Assembly (NCBI RefSeq): GCF_002917105.1
Contig: NZ_PQFZ01000010.1
Location: forward strand, 62,001 to 126,000
Reading direction: 5' to 3'
From: Allobosea psychrotolerans
GTDB lineage: Bacteria; Pseudomonadota; Alphaproteobacteria; Rhizobiales; Beijerinckiaceae
DNA length: 64,000 bases
Below, in pieces: positions 1 through 8,702 of the stretch. Position 1 is the first letter of the stretch. Each line of letters opens with the position of its first letter. Under the pieces are notes generated by a model, which worked only from the letters and a program-made list of their open reading frames with translations, was not told the DNA's origin and did not search any database. A program made the position numbers and the translations under genes.

Positions 1-1011
1 CTTGAAGCCCCAGGTCTCATAGGCGTGGACGACGCGGGCGGTATCGCCCTCCAGCAGGCCGCGATAGAGATCGACCACGCCGCCGACGAAGCTCGGCGGG
101 AAGATGCGGATGCAGCCATAGTCGAGCAGGTTGATGCCCTGCGCCGCGCCGCCTTCCGAGAAGACCGTGTAGTTGCCCAGATGCGGATCGCCATGGATGA
201 CGCCGTGATGGCTGAAAGGCCGCCACCAGGCCTTGAACATCGCGGTCGAGATGCGGTCGCGCGCGCCCTGGTCGTCCTGCTTATGGGACAGGATCGGGCT
301 GCCCTCGAGCCAATGCATGGTCAGGAGCCTGCGCGTCGACAATGAGGCTTCGAGCCGGGGCACCCGCACCTCCGGCGTGTCAGCCAGGATCTCCTGATAA
401 AGCGCGATATGCTTCGCCTCGCGAATGTAATCGAGCTCTTCGCGCACCCTGGCGCCGATCTCCTTGGCGATCTCGGTCGTGTCGATCACCGGGTCCATGC
501 GCCGGTGCAGGGCGAACAGGATGTCGAGCTGGGAGATGTCGGCCTCCACAGCCGACTCCATGTCGGGATATTGCAGCTTGCAGGCGAGCGGCACACCCTC
601 CAGCGTCGTCGCACGATGCACTTGCCCCAGCGAGGCCGCGGCGGCCGGCTTCAGGTCGAACTCGGCGAAGCGCTCGCGCCATTGCAGCCCAAGCTCGGCC
701 ATCATCCGGCGCTTGACGAAGGCAGCTCCCATCGGCGGCGCCTGCGATTGCAGCTTCTGCAATTCGGCGGCGTATTCCGGCGGCACCACATCGGGAATCG
801 TGGCGACGAGCTGAGCCACCTTCATGATCGGGCCCTTCAGCCCGCCCAGCGCCTTGGCCAAGGCCTCGGCATTGCTGGCGTTGCGGCCATCCAGCCCGAA
901 CAACCGCGTACCGGCGATGCGCGCCGCGACCCCGCCGACATTGGCCCCGACACGGGCATAGCGCGCAGCGCGGGCGGAAAAGCGGTTGGCTTCGCTATCG
1001 TAGTCGGACAT
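1..1011 (-). CDS. UbiB/ABC1 (AarF/ADCK) atypical kinase-like protein, 3' end outside window
   Basis: Open frame of 337 codons from an ATG at 1011 to the window edge, so the C-terminus is missing. Visible family marks are a KVAQ motif (residues 64-67, the place of the family's KxGQ), an alanine-rich loop AAAASLGQVHRA (123-134) that replaces the glycine-rich loop of ordinary kinases, a lysine in ACKLQYP (about 145), EELDY (191-195), a catalytic-loop HGDPHLGN (273-280) and a metal-binding DYG (297-299). ABC1 proteins support ubiquinone biosynthesis or lipid homeostasis through ATPase activity. Whether this copy is the true UbiB or a soluble paralogue is unclear: it has no C-terminal membrane segments in view. 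The region just upstream of the start shows no clear ribosome-binding site. Confidence 0.85.
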   Translation of the reverse strand, partial: MSDYDSEANRFSARAARYARVGANVGGVAARIAGTRLFGLDGRNASNAEALAKALGGLKGPIMKVAQLVATIPDVVPPEYAAELQKLQSQAPPMGAAFVKRRMMAELGLQWRERFAEFDLKPAAAASLGQVHRATTLEGVPLACKLQYPDMESAVEADISQLDILFALHRRMDPVIDTTEIAKEIGARVREELDYIREAKHIALYQEILADTPEVRVPRLEASLSTRRLLTMHWLEGSPILSHKQDDQGARDRISTAMFKAWWRPFSHHGVIHGDPHLGNYTVFSEGGAAQGINLLDYGCIRIFPPSFVGGVVDLYRGLLEGDTARVVHAYETWGFK

Positions 1012-1126
1012 GGGGCGTGACGGACCGTTCTGGTGGTTGTCATCCCCATGTAGGCCGGCGCGGCGCGAACGCCAGTGCAGCCGATCGTCTCAGCCGCGAG
1101 AGGCGCAGCTCGGATGCACCCACCGA

Positions 1127-2275
1127 TCAGAGATAGCCGACCAGCCCCTGCGAGGCATTGCCGCCCAGCCGCCCCTGCGTCGCCTGGATGCTCTGATAGG
1201 TCTGGACGAGCTGGCTGGTGAAGCGGTCGCTGACCCCGAGCGCGGCTTTCTCCTCGGTGCTCATGGCGGCGTATCGGTTGACGAGGGCGAGGCTCGCGCT
1301 CGCGCCGTCGCTGCCGCCGGACGTCGCCTTCAGCGTATCGAGCACGCTTGCGCGGTTGCGCTGGTCGAGTTCGGTCATGGCGGTACGGATTTCGCCCGCC
1401 GAGAAGGCCGAGCCCTGGTTGAGCGCGATTGCCGCCAGCGAACGGTTGTCGAAAGCGCTGAAATCGACCTGCTGCCCAGTCTTGTCCGAATCGTCGAAGA
1501 CCAGCTTGGTTCCCTTGTCCTTGGCGCTGTCGGCCTGCGCATCGAGCAGCGCCCGCGCATTGGCGGCCACAGCTGCGATGCTGGTCTGCGGCGTGCCGGT
1601 CCCGCCGGCCGAGGCCTTGCCGAGCAGGGCCTGGACGGGATCGGCCGCATTCTTGGTCACGGGCGCTTTGCCGGGGTTCGCGCGTGCCACGGCAGCGCCG
1701 TCGACCAGAGCTTGTTTCTGGTCCTGCCAGGCTTTCGTCGCCTGCTCGTCGGGCCCAGCCGCATTCACATAGCTCAGCGCGGCATCGTAAAGGCCGACAT
1801 AGTTCCCGGTGTGCCGGGCGACAACGGCATAGGGGGTCAGCGCAGCATCGAAGCGTGATTGCAGCGCCGTCGCCGCGGCCGCACTCTCGTCCTTGGAGAA
1901 AAGCCCCTGGGCATTGGCAGCAACGGCCGACAGGGTGGCGCGGCTCTGGCCGGTCAGATCGACCGCGACCTTGCCGTCGATCAGCGCCGAGGAAATCCCG
2001 AGCGCTTGATATTGCTGATCGAACCATTGCCGCGCATTCGCAGCGCGCGTGGCCAGGCTCGTGCCGGAATCGGTCGCGGCCGCCGCGGAGGTCCGGGCGA
2101 GATAGGCCTTGGCTTCGTCGGACAGGGCGACCGTCGCCGATGCGGGGAGTTGCGAGCCCGTCGTCGCATCCTCGCTAAGCAGCTGCGCGAGCGAGGGCTG
2201 GGCGTCGAGCACAGCCTGCCCGCTGCGGGTGTAATTCAGGAGCAAGGAGGCACTGGCGCCGATGGTCGTGGACAT
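1127..2275 (-). CDS. Alanine-rich hypothetical protein (382 aa)
   Basis: I do not recognise this protein. It is rich in Ala, Ser, Gln, Asp and Thr, has no signal peptide or membrane segment, and reads as mostly helical with low-complexity alanine runs. Repeated short themes occur, such as AAVAANARALLDAQ and SAVAANAQGLFSKD, suggesting an internally repeated helical unit (about residues 110-130 and 230-245). The N-terminal region (MSTTIGASASLLLNYT) and overall composition recall secreted flagellar-type structural proteins, but no flagellin or hook motif can be claimed. It stands alone on the minus strand between the ABC1 gene and the keto-acid cleavage enzyme, with about 100-140 bases on each side. 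A purine-rich CCAGAGAG lies before the ATG. Confidence 0.7.
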   Translation of the reverse strand: MSTTIGASASLLLNYTRSGQAVLDAQPSLAQLLSEDATTGSQLPASATVALSDEAKAYLARTSAAAATDSGTSLATRAANARQWFDQQYQALGISSALIDGKVAVDLTGQSRATLSAVAANAQGLFSKDESAAAATALQSRFDAALTPYAVVARHTGNYVGLYDAALSYVNAAGPDEQATKAWQDQKQALVDGAAVARANPGKAPVTKNAADPVQALLGKASAGGTGTPQTSIAAVAANARALLDAQADSAKDKGTKLVFDDSDKTGQQVDFSAFDNRSLAAIALNQGSAFSAGEIRTAMTELDQRNRASVLDTLKATSGGSDGASASLALVNRYAAMSTEEKAALGVSDRFTSQLVQTYQSIQATQGRLGGNASQGLVGYL

Positions 2276-2416
2276 CGCGGCTCTCTGGAGATGGCGTTAG
2301 ACGCTCCGGAGCAGGGACTGTGCCAGCTTTAAGGTCTTGATAACTATGGAGACGCCATCAGGCGACCCAGGCAGGAATTACCCCTGCCCGGCAAAAACTG
2401 CTGGTCTGCCTTCACG

Positions 2417-3298
2417 CTAGCACCGCGCCGCGAGATCAGCCCTGACCTCGGCAACGCTCGCGGCACGCCCGCCGGCCGCCTCGACCAGCTTCAGCGTGTC
2501 CCCCACCAGTTCCGCATTCGTCCTCGCGCATCCGAAATGCGCATCCTCGAGCCCCGCCCGGACATGGACGCCGCGCGCCACGGCCGGCCCGATCAGCCCG
2601 GAAAGATCGACACCGAGCCCCGCGATCATCACCGGAGCGCCGGGCGCATCCTCGGCGAGCAAGGCGAGATGGGCGTCGAGCGCGTAAGCCTTCGGCGGAA
2701 AGCCCCAGGCGAAGGCATCGGAGAACATCAGGCGATAGATCGGCGTCGGCAGCCCCGGATAGGCCCTGGCCAGCGCCGCGCCCAATCGCGTGAAGCCGGG
2801 CTCATAGATCGCATAGCTCGGATGGATCCTGTGGGCATGGGCGACCGCCATCCCCTCGCGGATATGCTCGCCCGGGTTCTGGTAGATGAAGCCGGGCTCG
2901 CCGCCGGGAATGCCGGCGAAGGTCGTCCAGTTGCAGGAGCCGGGATCGAGCACACCCCATTCGACGAGGCCGCGCTTCGCCAACTCCTCCAGATGGGTGT
3001 AGCGGCCCGAGCCGATCATATCGCCGGCATAGCCCGAGCCGAGGATCGGGATGGTCGGATAGACGATGGCATCGACCTTGGCGCGGATGCCTTCGATCGC
3101 CCGGGCATAGAGCTGCCAATCGTCGCGCTGGCGGCCGGTCTCGACGTCGTAGACATGCAGATGCACGATCGCCGCCCCCGCCTCGACAACCGCGATGCCG
3201 TCAGCAACGATGTCGGGAATGGCGACCGGAATGCCGGGCTGGCGCTCCTTGCCCCAGGGCCCGTTGATCGCGGCTTCGATCCAGATGGGGATGGTCAT
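2417..3298 (-). CDS. Beta-keto acid cleavage enzyme (BKACE, DUF849 / Kce-like)
   Basis: 293 aa, the usual length of the DUF849 family. These zinc-dependent TIM-barrel enzymes condense a beta-keto acid with acetyl-CoA and split it into acetoacetate and a new CoA ester; the founding member acts on 3-keto-5-aminohexanoate in lysine fermentation. Visible residues are the zinc-binding HLH pair (H46, H48), the N-terminal EAAINGPWGK (8-17) and VRAGLED (about 246-252) carrying the conserved glutamate. Substrate cannot be read from sequence; the family is broad. The ATG overlaps the stop of the doc-like gene by four bases, so it is probably translated from the toxin-antitoxin transcript. Confidence 0.88.
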   Translation of the reverse strand: MTIPIWIEAAINGPWGKERQPGIPVAIPDIVADGIAVVEAGAAIVHLHVYDVETGRQRDDWQLYARAIEGIRAKVDAIVYPTIPILGSGYAGDMIGSGRYTHLEELAKRGLVEWGVLDPGSCNWTTFAGIPGGEPGFIYQNPGEHIREGMAVAHAHRIHPSYAIYEPGFTRLGAALARAYPGLPTPIYRLMFSDAFAWGFPPKAYALDAHLALLAEDAPGAPVMIAGLGVDLSGLIGPAVARGVHVRAGLEDAHFGCARTNAELVGDTLKLVEAAGGRAASVAEVRADLAARC

Positions 3299-3690
3299 GC
3301 AGATGCATCCTTGGGCCAGTTGTCGCGAATCCAGCGGGTCAACCCGTCCTCGCCGGCCTCTCCGGCCGCGAGTGCGAGAATCATCGCTGCGGCGTCGGCC
3401 TGGGGAACGATGAACTCCACATCGTTGATGAAGAGGAATGTGTAGAGAGCCAGGAGCGCGGTGCGCTTGTTGCCGTCGATGAACGGATGGTTCTTGGCCA
3501 GCTCGAACGCGTAGGCGGCCGCCAGTTCCGGCAGCTCCGCCGCCTCATAAGCCCATTTGTTGACAGGGCGCTCCAACGCGGATGCGAGCATGCCCGCTTC
3601 GCGCAGACCAATCCCCCCGCCATGAACGGCGAGTTGCTCGTCATGGATGGCTGTGACGATCTCCTCCGACAGCCAGTTCGGCTCGGTCAT
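3295..3690 (-). CDS. doc: Doc/Fic-family toxin of a type II toxin-antitoxin pair
   Basis: 131 aa, the length of Doc proteins. The Fic core is clear at residues 68-76: HPFIDGNKR. The lysine after the asparagine is the Doc signature (Doc phosphorylates EF-Tu), in place of the glycine found in AMP-transferring Fic proteins with GNGR. Further support is the N-terminal ExIVTAIHDEQL-type helix and GLREAGMLASALERP (28-42), typical of death-on-curing proteins. The ATG overlaps the antitoxin stop by four bases, and the stop overlaps the BKACE start by four bases. Activity is inferred, not shown. Confidence 0.88.
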   Translation of the reverse strand: MTEPNWLSEEIVTAIHDEQLAVHGGGIGLREAGMLASALERPVNKWAYEAAELPELAAAYAFELAKNHPFIDGNKRTALLALYTFLFINDVEFIVPQADAAAMILALAAGEAGEDGLTRWIRDNWPKDASA

Positions 3691-3959
3691 TTGGCAAGCT
3701 CAGCCAAGGCATCATGATAGATTTTCATGCCTCGGCGCGCCGCTTCCATGGCTTTGTCGAAGTCCGGCTTCTGCTTGACGAGCCGAAAAGCGCCATTGGG
3801 CTGTTCGACGACGTGCAAGGCATCACCTTCCTTGAGCTTGAGCCGTGCCAGCATCTCGCGCGGCAGGATCAGCCCCAGCGAATTGCCGATCTTGCGGATT
3901 TGCAGCACGTTGACGCTATCGGTGGCGCCGGTCTTCGTCGTCAGGTCGGGCTTGTTCAT
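3687..3959 (-). CDS. AbrB/MazE/SpoVT-type antitoxin paired with Doc
   Basis: About 90 aa from the ATG at 3959. The AbrB-type swapped-hairpin domain is readable as VLQIRKIGNSLGLILPREMLARLKLKEGDALHV, with the charged C-terminal tail expected to bind and inhibit the toxin. Longer starts at 3968 and 3998 exist, but the 3998 codon lies inside a 7-bp inverted repeat that looks like the operator, so the internal ATG is preferred. The gene overlaps doc by four bases (ATGA). AbrB-type antitoxins usually repress their own operon. Confidence 0.85.
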   Translation of the reverse strand: MNKPDLTTKTGATDSVNVLQIRKIGNSLGLILPREMLARLKLKEGDALHVVEQPNGAFRLVKQKPDFDKAMEAARRGMKIYHDALAELAK

Positions 3960-3977
3960 GACGAACATCCAGGTTGC

Positions 3978-3996
3978 GTTATACGATCTGTATAAC
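3978..3996. promoter_or_regulatory. Inverted repeat, likely toxin-antitoxin operator
   Basis: GTTATAC-5 nt-GTATAAC, a perfect 7-bp inverted repeat 18 bases upstream of the preferred antitoxin ATG. Read on the minus strand it contains a TATAAC that could serve as the -10 element. Binding by the AbrB-type antitoxin is inferred from the usual autoregulation of such operons. Confidence 0.55.
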
Positions 3997-4027
3997 ATAG
4001 CGATGCGGCCATGTCAGCGACACCGCA

Positions 4028-5257
4028 TCACGCCGCGCCAATAGGCACGACATCCTTCCCCCTCTCACGCCCTGCCCACGCTCCGTCGAACAGCATCGTG
4101 GCGACCAGCCAGAGCATCAGTGCGACCAAGGCAACCCCGCCCAGGACCATGAAGGCCGCGCCATAGCCGTAGGACTGCGCGACCCAGCCTCCCAGCGTCG
4201 GGCTGAGCGATGCGCCGATGCCTTGCACGGTCATCACCGCCCCCAGCCCGAGATTGAAATGCCCGGAGCCGCGCAGGATCTGCGCCACCAGGCCGGGTAC
4301 GGCGACACCCAGGAGCCCTGCCCCGACGCCATCGAGAATCTGCACGGGCACGAGAACCCAGAAACCCGGAAGCGATGCGGCGATCAGCCCTCGCAGGGGC
4401 AGCGCCAGCAGAGCCAGCACGAAGACGATCCAGTAGCCGCGCGTCTGGGCCAGCTTCGCCGCGAGCAGCGCCATCGGGATCATCGTCAACTGCGCCACGA
4501 CAACCGTCAGCGCGGTCGCGGCGCTCGGATCGCCATTGCCACGCGCCACCATCGCCTGGCCAAGCAGCGGCAGCATCGCGCCATTGCCGAGATGGAACAG
4601 CATCAGCACGCTCGCCAACACAAGCAGCGGGGCGGAGGTCAGCAGCAGCGCCGAGCGTGACCGTCCGCCGGACGCTGCCGATCCGGCTTCGCCCCCGCGC
4701 GCCGCCTCATGATCGATCGCTTCCGCCGGGATCAGCAGGGCGGAGGCGATGGCGAAGACCGCCATGGCGGCCATGAACCAGAACACCGCTTGCAGGCCGA
4801 AGACGTAGCCGAGCCCGCCGCCGGCAAGCGCGGCGAACATGGTGCCCCCATGGTTGAAGGCCTCGTTCTGGCCGAGTTGCCGGGCAAAGCCTGCCTGCTT
4901 CACCAATCCAAGGGTTATCGCGGCAATCGCAGGCCCGATGACTGCGCCGGCCACGCCCTGCACGACCTGCGCGCCGATCGTGACAGCCAGATTCGGCACA
5001 TAGAGCATCGTCAGCGAGGTGACGATGATGGCGATGGACGCGATGATCATCACCGCCCGCTTTGCCTTGGTGGCATCGACGACAGCGCCGAGCGGCGTCG
5101 TCGCCATCATGCCGGCGAGCCCGCCGACCGTCATCACCAATCCGATATCCTGCGGACCCCAGCCGCGTTCCTGCAGATAGACCCCGAGGAATGGCCCCAG
5201 CCCATCCCGGACGTCCGCCATGAAGAAATTGAGCCCATTGAGCGCGGGAAGGGACAT
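4028..5257 (-). CDS. Major facilitator superfamily (MFS) transporter
   Basis: About 409 aa from the ATG at 5257, which has a GGAG nine bases upstream; a TTG at 5272 gives five more residues. The protein is almost wholly hydrophobic with roughly 12 membrane spans and a hydrophilic central loop (about residues 180-205, EAARGGEAGSAASGGRSRS). The loop between spans 2 and 3 reads GAVVDATKAKRAVM, the MFS signature-A position (usually GxxxDRxGRR), here with a variant charge pattern. Substrate is unknown. It is divergent from the MaoC-acyl-CoA synthetase operon, with 208 bases between; a shared role in organic-acid export or import is possible but unproven. Confidence 0.85.
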   Translation of the reverse strand: MSLPALNGLNFFMADVRDGLGPFLGVYLQERGWGPQDIGLVMTVGGLAGMMATTPLGAVVDATKAKRAVMIIASIAIIVTSLTMLYVPNLAVTIGAQVVQGVAGAVIGPAIAAITLGLVKQAGFARQLGQNEAFNHGGTMFAALAGGGLGYVFGLQAVFWFMAAMAVFAIASALLIPAEAIDHEAARGGEAGSAASGGRSRSALLLTSAPLLVLASVLMLFHLGNGAMLPLLGQAMVARGNGDPSAATALTVVVAQLTMIPMALLAAKLAQTRGYWIVFVLALLALPLRGLIAASLPGFWVLVPVQILDGVGAGLLGVAVPGLVAQILRGSGHFNLGLGAVMTVQGIGASLSPTLGGWVAQSYGYGAAFMVLGGVALVALMLWLVATMLFDGAWAGRERGKDVVPIGAA

Positions 5258-5465
5258 GCCAATGGTCTCCAAGGCCGACGAACCGGCGAGCCAACGTCAG
5301 CCTCCACGGATTGTTCCGCCAATCCACCGTGCGCGCAGCGCCAACGACTTGGCCGGCCAAGCCATCTCCGCAATCCCGCCGTGTGCAAAAGCGGCAAGGC
5401 CCGGCCTTGTCAGCCCGCCCCCTTCGCGCGCCTAATCGCCAAAACGACGATCGGGAACGGAAACG

Positions 5466-5915
5466 ATGGGTCTCTATTTCGAGGAATTTGGCGAGGATCT
5501 GCGCGTCGTCACGCGCGGCCGCACCGTCGGCGAAGGCGACATCACGCTGTTTTCCGGGCTCTCGGGCGATTTCAACCCGCTGCATGTCGACAGCGAATAT
5601 TGCGCCACGACCCCGTTCGGCGAGCGCATCGCCCATGGCCCGCTGACGCTTGCCATGGCGATCGGCCTGGTCTCGCAGCAGAACCTGGTCGACGCCACCA
5701 CCATGGGTCTGCTCGACCTGCACTGGAGCTTCGCCGGGCCGGTCAGGATCGGCGACACCGTCCATGCCGTGGTCACGACCGTGGATCGCAAGCCCTCGCG
5801 CAAGCCCGATCGCGGTGTCGTCACCCTCAGGCTCGATGTCTTCAACCAGCGCGGCGAGCAGGTTCAGACCGGTCATCTCAAGCTTTTGATGAAGCGCCTG
5901 CCGGGGCAAGGCTGA
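5466..5915 (+). CDS. MaoC-like (R)-specific hydratase/dehydratase
   Basis: 149 aa single hot-dog-fold protein. The (R)-hydratase catalytic motif is present in SGDFNPLHVD with Asp35 and His40, followed by the expected GERIAHGPLTLAMAIGL segment. The family hydrates trans-2-enoyl-CoA or dehydrates beta-hydroxyacyl-CoA esters. The stop codon shares one base with the ATG of the following acyl-CoA synthetase (TGATG), so the two are translationally coupled. They likely act on the same acyl-CoA. A GGAA stands a few bases before the ATG. Confidence 0.9.
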   Translation: MGLYFEEFGEDLRVVTRGRTVGEGDITLFSGLSGDFNPLHVDSEYCATTPFGERIAHGPLTLAMAIGLVSQQNLVDATTMGLLDLHWSFAGPVRIGDTVHAVVTTVDRKPSRKPDRGVVTLRLDVFNQRGEQVQTGHLKLLMKRLPGQG

Positions 5916-7561
5916 TGCTGAAGCGGGCGGCAAGCTACCGGGACACTGTCGAGGCTTTCCGCTGGGATATCCCGGAGCGCTTCAACATCGGCATCGCCTG
6001 CTGCGACCGCCATGCCGATGGCAGCGGCAAGCCGGCGCTGATCTATGAGGATCAGGATCACGGCGTCGCAACCGTCAGCTTCGACGCACTGAAACAGGGC
6101 TCCAACCGCCTCGCCAATATGCTGCGCGGCCATGGCATCAGGCCGGGCGAGCGCGTCGGCATCCTGCTGCCGCAACGGCCGGAGACGGCGATGGCCCATC
6201 TCGCCATCTACAAGATGGGCGCGATCGCGCTGCCGCTCTTCACCCAGTTCGGGCCGGACGCGCTCGAACACCGTTTGCAGCATAGCGGCGCGGCAGCGCT
6301 GATCACTGATGCCGAGAACATCGGCAAGATCGAGACGATTCGCGCCGCCTTGCCCGACCTCAAGCGCATCTTCGTCATCGGCGAGAGAGCAACGATCGCA
6401 GCCCATCTCGATTTCGATGTGGAGTTGGCGAAGGCCTCCGATGGCTTTGCGCCTGTCGATACGCGGGCCGATGATCCAGCTCTGATCATCTACACCTCCG
6501 GCACGACGGGAAAGCCCAAGGGCGCGCTGCATGCCCATCGCGTCCTGCTCGGCCATCTGCCCGGCGTGCAACTGCCGCAGGAGTTCTTCCCGCAAGCCGG
6601 CGACCTGTTCTGGACGCCGGCCGACTGGGCCTGGGCCGGCGGCCTGCTCGACGTATTGCTGCCGAGCCTCTATTTCGGCGTGCCGGTGCTGGCCTCGCGC
6701 GCTCGGAAGTTCGATCCGGAAGCCGCCTTCGCCCTGATGGCCCGGCACAAGGTCCGCAACGCCTTCCTACCGCCGACGGCGCTGAAGCTGATGCGGCAGG
6801 TCGAGAGGCCGCAGCGCTTCGGCTATGCGATGCGCTCGATCGGCACCGGCGGCGAGACACTGGGCGCCGACATGCTGGCCTGGAGCGAGGAGACCTTCGG
6901 CTTTCCGGTCAATGAGTTCTACGGCCAGACCGAGGCGAATCTGATCGTCTCGAACTGCGCCAGCCTGTTCCCGATCGTGCCCGGCTCGATGGGCCGCGCC
7001 GTGCCCGGCCACCGCGTCGCGGTGATTTCGCCCGAGGGCGAGAAGCTGCCGGCCGGCGAGCAGGGGCTGATCGCGGTGGCAAGGCCCGACCCGGTGATGA
7101 TGCTGGAATACTGGCGCCAGCCCGAGGCGACGGCAGCCAAATTCGTCGGCGATTGGCTCGTCACCGGCGATACCGGCGCCTGCGACGCCGAGGGCTATTT
7201 CTGGTTCCAGGGCCGCGACGACGACATCATCTCCAGCGGCGCCTACCGCATCGGACCCGGCGACATCGAGGACTGCGTCATCCGCCATCCGGCCGTGCTG
7301 ATGGTCGCCGTCGTCGGCAGCCCCGATCCGCTGCGCACCGAGGTGGTCAAGGCCTTCGTGTTGCCGAAACCGGGCTTTGCCCCTTCGGATGCTTTGGCGG
7401 CCGAAATCCAGGCCTTCGTCCGGAAGCGGCTCGCCGCCTATCAATATCCCCGCGAAATCGAATTCGTCACCGAACTGCCGATGACCGCGACCGGCAAGAT
7501 CCGGCGCAAGGATTTGCGCGACCTGGAGGTGGCGCGGAAGAAATCTGGCGGCGACCGATGA
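5915..7561 (+). CDS. AMP-binding acyl-CoA synthetase (medium-chain/acetyl-CoA synthetase-like)
   Basis: 548 aa. Adenylate-forming enzyme that activates a carboxylic acid to acyl-AMP and then acyl-CoA. The P-loop TSGTTGKPKG is at about residues 194-203, the A5-type motif in NEFYGQTEANLIV, the A7 aspartate in WLVTGDTG, the hinge in GRDDDIISSGAYRIGP and the C-terminal catalytic lysine in TATGKIRRKDL (about 525-535). The order and the WTPADWAWAGG segment resemble medium-chain and acetyl-CoA-type synthetases. The start is fixed by the one-base overlap with the MaoC gene. Substrate chain length cannot be read. Confidence 0.9.
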   Translation: MLKRAASYRDTVEAFRWDIPERFNIGIACCDRHADGSGKPALIYEDQDHGVATVSFDALKQGSNRLANMLRGHGIRPGERVGILLPQRPETAMAHLAIYKMGAIALPLFTQFGPDALEHRLQHSGAAALITDAENIGKIETIRAALPDLKRIFVIGERATIAAHLDFDVELAKASDGFAPVDTRADDPALIIYTSGTTGKPKGALHAHRVLLGHLPGVQLPQEFFPQAGDLFWTPADWAWAGGLLDVLLPSLYFGVPVLASRARKFDPEAAFALMARHKVRNAFLPPTALKLMRQVERPQRFGYAMRSIGTGGETLGADMLAWSEETFGFPVNEFYGQTEANLIVSNCASLFPIVPGSMGRAVPGHRVAVISPEGEKLPAGEQGLIAVARPDPVMMLEYWRQPEATAAKFVGDWLVTGDTGACDAEGYFWFQGRDDDIISSGAYRIGPGDIEDCVIRHPAVLMVAVVGSPDPLRTEVVKAFVLPKPGFAPSDALAAEIQAFVRKRLAAYQYPREIEFVTELPMTATGKIRRKDLRDLEVARKKSGGDR

Positions 7562-7582
7562 AAGTCCGAGTTCGCCAGTGTC

Positions 7583-7650
7583 AGAGCCTTCTCGAGCGAA
7601 GCGGATGCCGGTTCGCGTGAAGAAAACGCGTTGGAACGAAAATCTAGAAC
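7583..7650. repeat. Dispersed intergenic repeat, copy A
   Basis: Contains the shared block GAGCGAAG-GG-(T/C)-CCGGTTCGCGTGAAGAAAACGCG found again near 16640 and 61340. Its right end (TCTAGAAC) supplies the TAG stop, read on the minus strand, of the neighbouring alpha/beta hydrolase. Elements with this core are common between genes of Hyphomicrobiales genomes; that statement is from general knowledge. Confidence 0.7.
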
Positions 7651-8600
7651 CAGGTTTTCATCAGAAAAGCTCCCGTCGCCTCGAACAGGCCAAGGCGCGC
7701 ATGTTCGAGATGCATGAGATGCGTGCCCTCAGTGATTTTGACGTCGCGTGTCTCGGCCGCGCCCAGCCGCCCGCGCAACCAGAGCGCATCATCGTCCGTG
7801 CACAGGCCGTCCCAGGCGCCCCGCACGATCAGCGTCGGCGCCAGAATTTGTACGGGCTCATAGGCAAGGCTTCCGGCCCAGGCTGCCTTGATGTCGGCGG
7901 CTGGTCCGGCTGGAATCCGGACGGCGGGAACGGGCTGCCTGGCCGCCGCCCCTGGATCGCTTGCGAGGTAGGCCGGAGCCCAGGAGGCCAGCCCGGGTTC
8001 GATCAACACCGCGGGATGGCCTGCGGGCACATCCTCGACGAAGCGCGCGAGTTGCTGGGCGATCGAAACCAGCTGCCAGCCTTCGGGGCTTTCGCCCGTC
8101 GCCACGCGCTGTCCTTCTCGCTGCGCAATCGGCCCAAAGAAGACCAGACGTTCGATGGTCCCGGGTTGGAGCGATGCATGCAGCCCGGCCACGATCGTGC
8201 CCCAGGAATGCGCGATCAACGACAGCCTGGAACGGCCTGTGACCAGCCTGACATGGGCCAGAACCCGCGCGAGCTGCAGCTCCGCATCGCATGCGCGGCC
8301 ATAGGGCGGGCTCTCGGATGCGGCGTGTTCGAAGACAAGTGGGCGGTCCGAGCCGCCGAAACCGGCAAAATCGAAGGCCCAGACGTCAAACCCGCGGGCC
8401 GCAAGATCGTCCATCCAGGACAGGCCGCCGAAGCGATAAGCCACCGAAAGCGCCGATGGAAATGTCGCGCCATGGACATAGACCAGGCTCGGTCCGGTCC
8501 CGGCGATGCGGCGCAGGAGCAAGGTCGGCTCGCCATCCCGCCCACTCAGATATGTAACGTCTCCAGCCGTTTCCGGTCCGCATACAGTGATGTGATTCAC
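7644..8600 (-). CDS. Alpha/beta-fold hydrolase
   Basis: 318 aa beginning at a GTG (8600) with GGAAGA seven bases before it. Visible elements are an oxyanion-hole VHGA (42-45), the nucleophile elbow HSWGT with Ser132, a late acid in the strand before LIVRGAWDGLC, and the catalytic His near 294 in EGTHLMHLE. Substrate is not predictable; esterases, haloalkane dehalogenase-like and lactone hydrolases share this pattern. The gene faces the acyl-CoA synthetase tail to tail, with dispersed repeat copy A forming the junction and supplying its stop codon. Confidence 0.85.
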   Translation of the reverse strand: MNHITVCGPETAGDVTYLSGRDGEPTLLLRRIAGTGPSLVYVHGATFPSALSVAYRFGGLSWMDDLAARGFDVWAFDFAGFGGSDRPLVFEHAASESPPYGRACDAELQLARVLAHVRLVTGRSRLSLIAHSWGTIVAGLHASLQPGTIERLVFFGPIAQREGQRVATGESPEGWQLVSIAQQLARFVEDVPAGHPAVLIEPGLASWAPAYLASDPGAAARQPVPAVRIPAGPAADIKAAWAGSLAYEPVQILAPTLIVRGAWDGLCTDDDALWLRGRLGAAETRDVKITEGTHLMHLEHARLGLFEATGAFLMKTWF

Positions 8601-8702
8601 GATTGTCTTCCGTCTCGTCAGTCAGACGGAAGCATGCATCCGTGCGTCGGACAGGTCGCGCGCAATCACTTCGGCCTGCGCCGAAGCATCGGCGCCAAAC
8701 CC

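Noticed and set aside
4709-5914. Upstream extension of the acyl-CoA synthetase frame to 950 aa
   Set aside because: The extension is antisense to the MFS gene and out of frame with MaoC; the real start is the ATG at 5915, coupled to the MaoC stop.
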